In this document: positions 13,533 through 13,547 of the stretch, piece by piece | Numbering within the stretch: position 1 is the stretch's first letter | Layout of the letters: every line of letters begins with the position of its first letter | DNA from: Candidatus Hydrogenedentes bacterium CG07_land_8_20_14_0_80_42_17 | GTDB taxonomy: Bacteria > UBA8481 | Reading direction: 5' to 3' | Assembly: GCA_002780065.1 (NCBI GenBank) | Contig: PEWQ01000151.1 | Coordinates: 1 to 13,547 of the forward strand | DNA: 13,547 bases | Made by a program: the position numbers and the translations under genes | Notes under the pieces: generated by a model | Databases searched by the model: none | The model's input: the letters and a program-made list of their open reading frames with translations, nothing else | What the model was told of the DNA's origin: nothing

Positions 13533-13547
13533 CACCATTGCGTCGTA

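Noticed and set aside
1-13547. tRNA, rRNA or riboswitch genes
   Set aside because: I looked in the gene-free gaps and saw no cloverleaf, rRNA-like stretch or recognisable riboswitch core.

Overview
The window reads as a bacterial chromosomal segment of moderate GC (judged by eye). A housekeeping block is followed by a short piece that looks like integron cassettes. The order rplU, prp, rpmA, obgE, proB, proA, nadD-yqeK, LytR_C protein, rsfS, together with an Obg that keeps its C-terminal OCT domain, resembles arrangements I recall from spirochaetes such as Leptospira and, less closely, from Synergistetes. I treat Spirochaetota or a neighbouring candidate phylum as a tentative guess, because no 16S or other decisive marker is present.

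Layout. Bases 1-194 are non-coding and hold an AT-rich inverted repeat and a five-copy 17-bp minisatellite. A minus-strand GT87-like membrane glycosyltransferase follows (195-1532). From 1628 to 8467 everything runs on the plus strand: ribosomal proteins L21 and L27 flank a Prp-type cysteine protease, then come the ribosome-assembly GTPase Obg, the two proline-biosynthesis enzymes ProB and ProA, a NadD-YqeK fusion, and a membrane-anchored protein with a degenerate LCP region and a LytR_C domain. Several of these genes overlap by 4 bases (ATGA or GTGA). A 236-base gap with a perfect 70-bp palindrome separates this block from rsfS and a single-domain cyclic-nucleotide-binding protein. A small unknown gene lies on the minus strand (9621-9842), and then comes a full-length glnE (10000-12684).

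The right end differs in character. The glnE stop codon lies inside the first core box of a 54-bp sequence with the architecture of an integron attC site: RYYYAAC and GTTRRRY ends that pair, an imperfect stem, and two unpaired bases on the same arm. It is followed by a Phd/YefM-YoeB toxin-antitoxin pair. Directly after the toxin comes a second GTTAGAT core whose last bases overlap the start codon of a small, apparently frameshifted secreted-protein gene. This looks like a cassette array (integron or CALIN) beginning exactly at the end of a housekeeping gene. No integrase is in view.

How the genes work together: L21, L27, Prp, Obg and RsfS form a ribosome assembly and silencing set; ProB and ProA carry out the first two steps of proline synthesis; NadD makes NAD precursors and its fused YqeK-type HD domain probably hydrolyses dinucleoside polyphosphates; GlnE controls glutamine synthetase by adenylylation. 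Promoter-like sequences lie so close to the starts of rplU, obgE and rsfS that leaderless mRNAs are likely for rsfS and possible for the other two.
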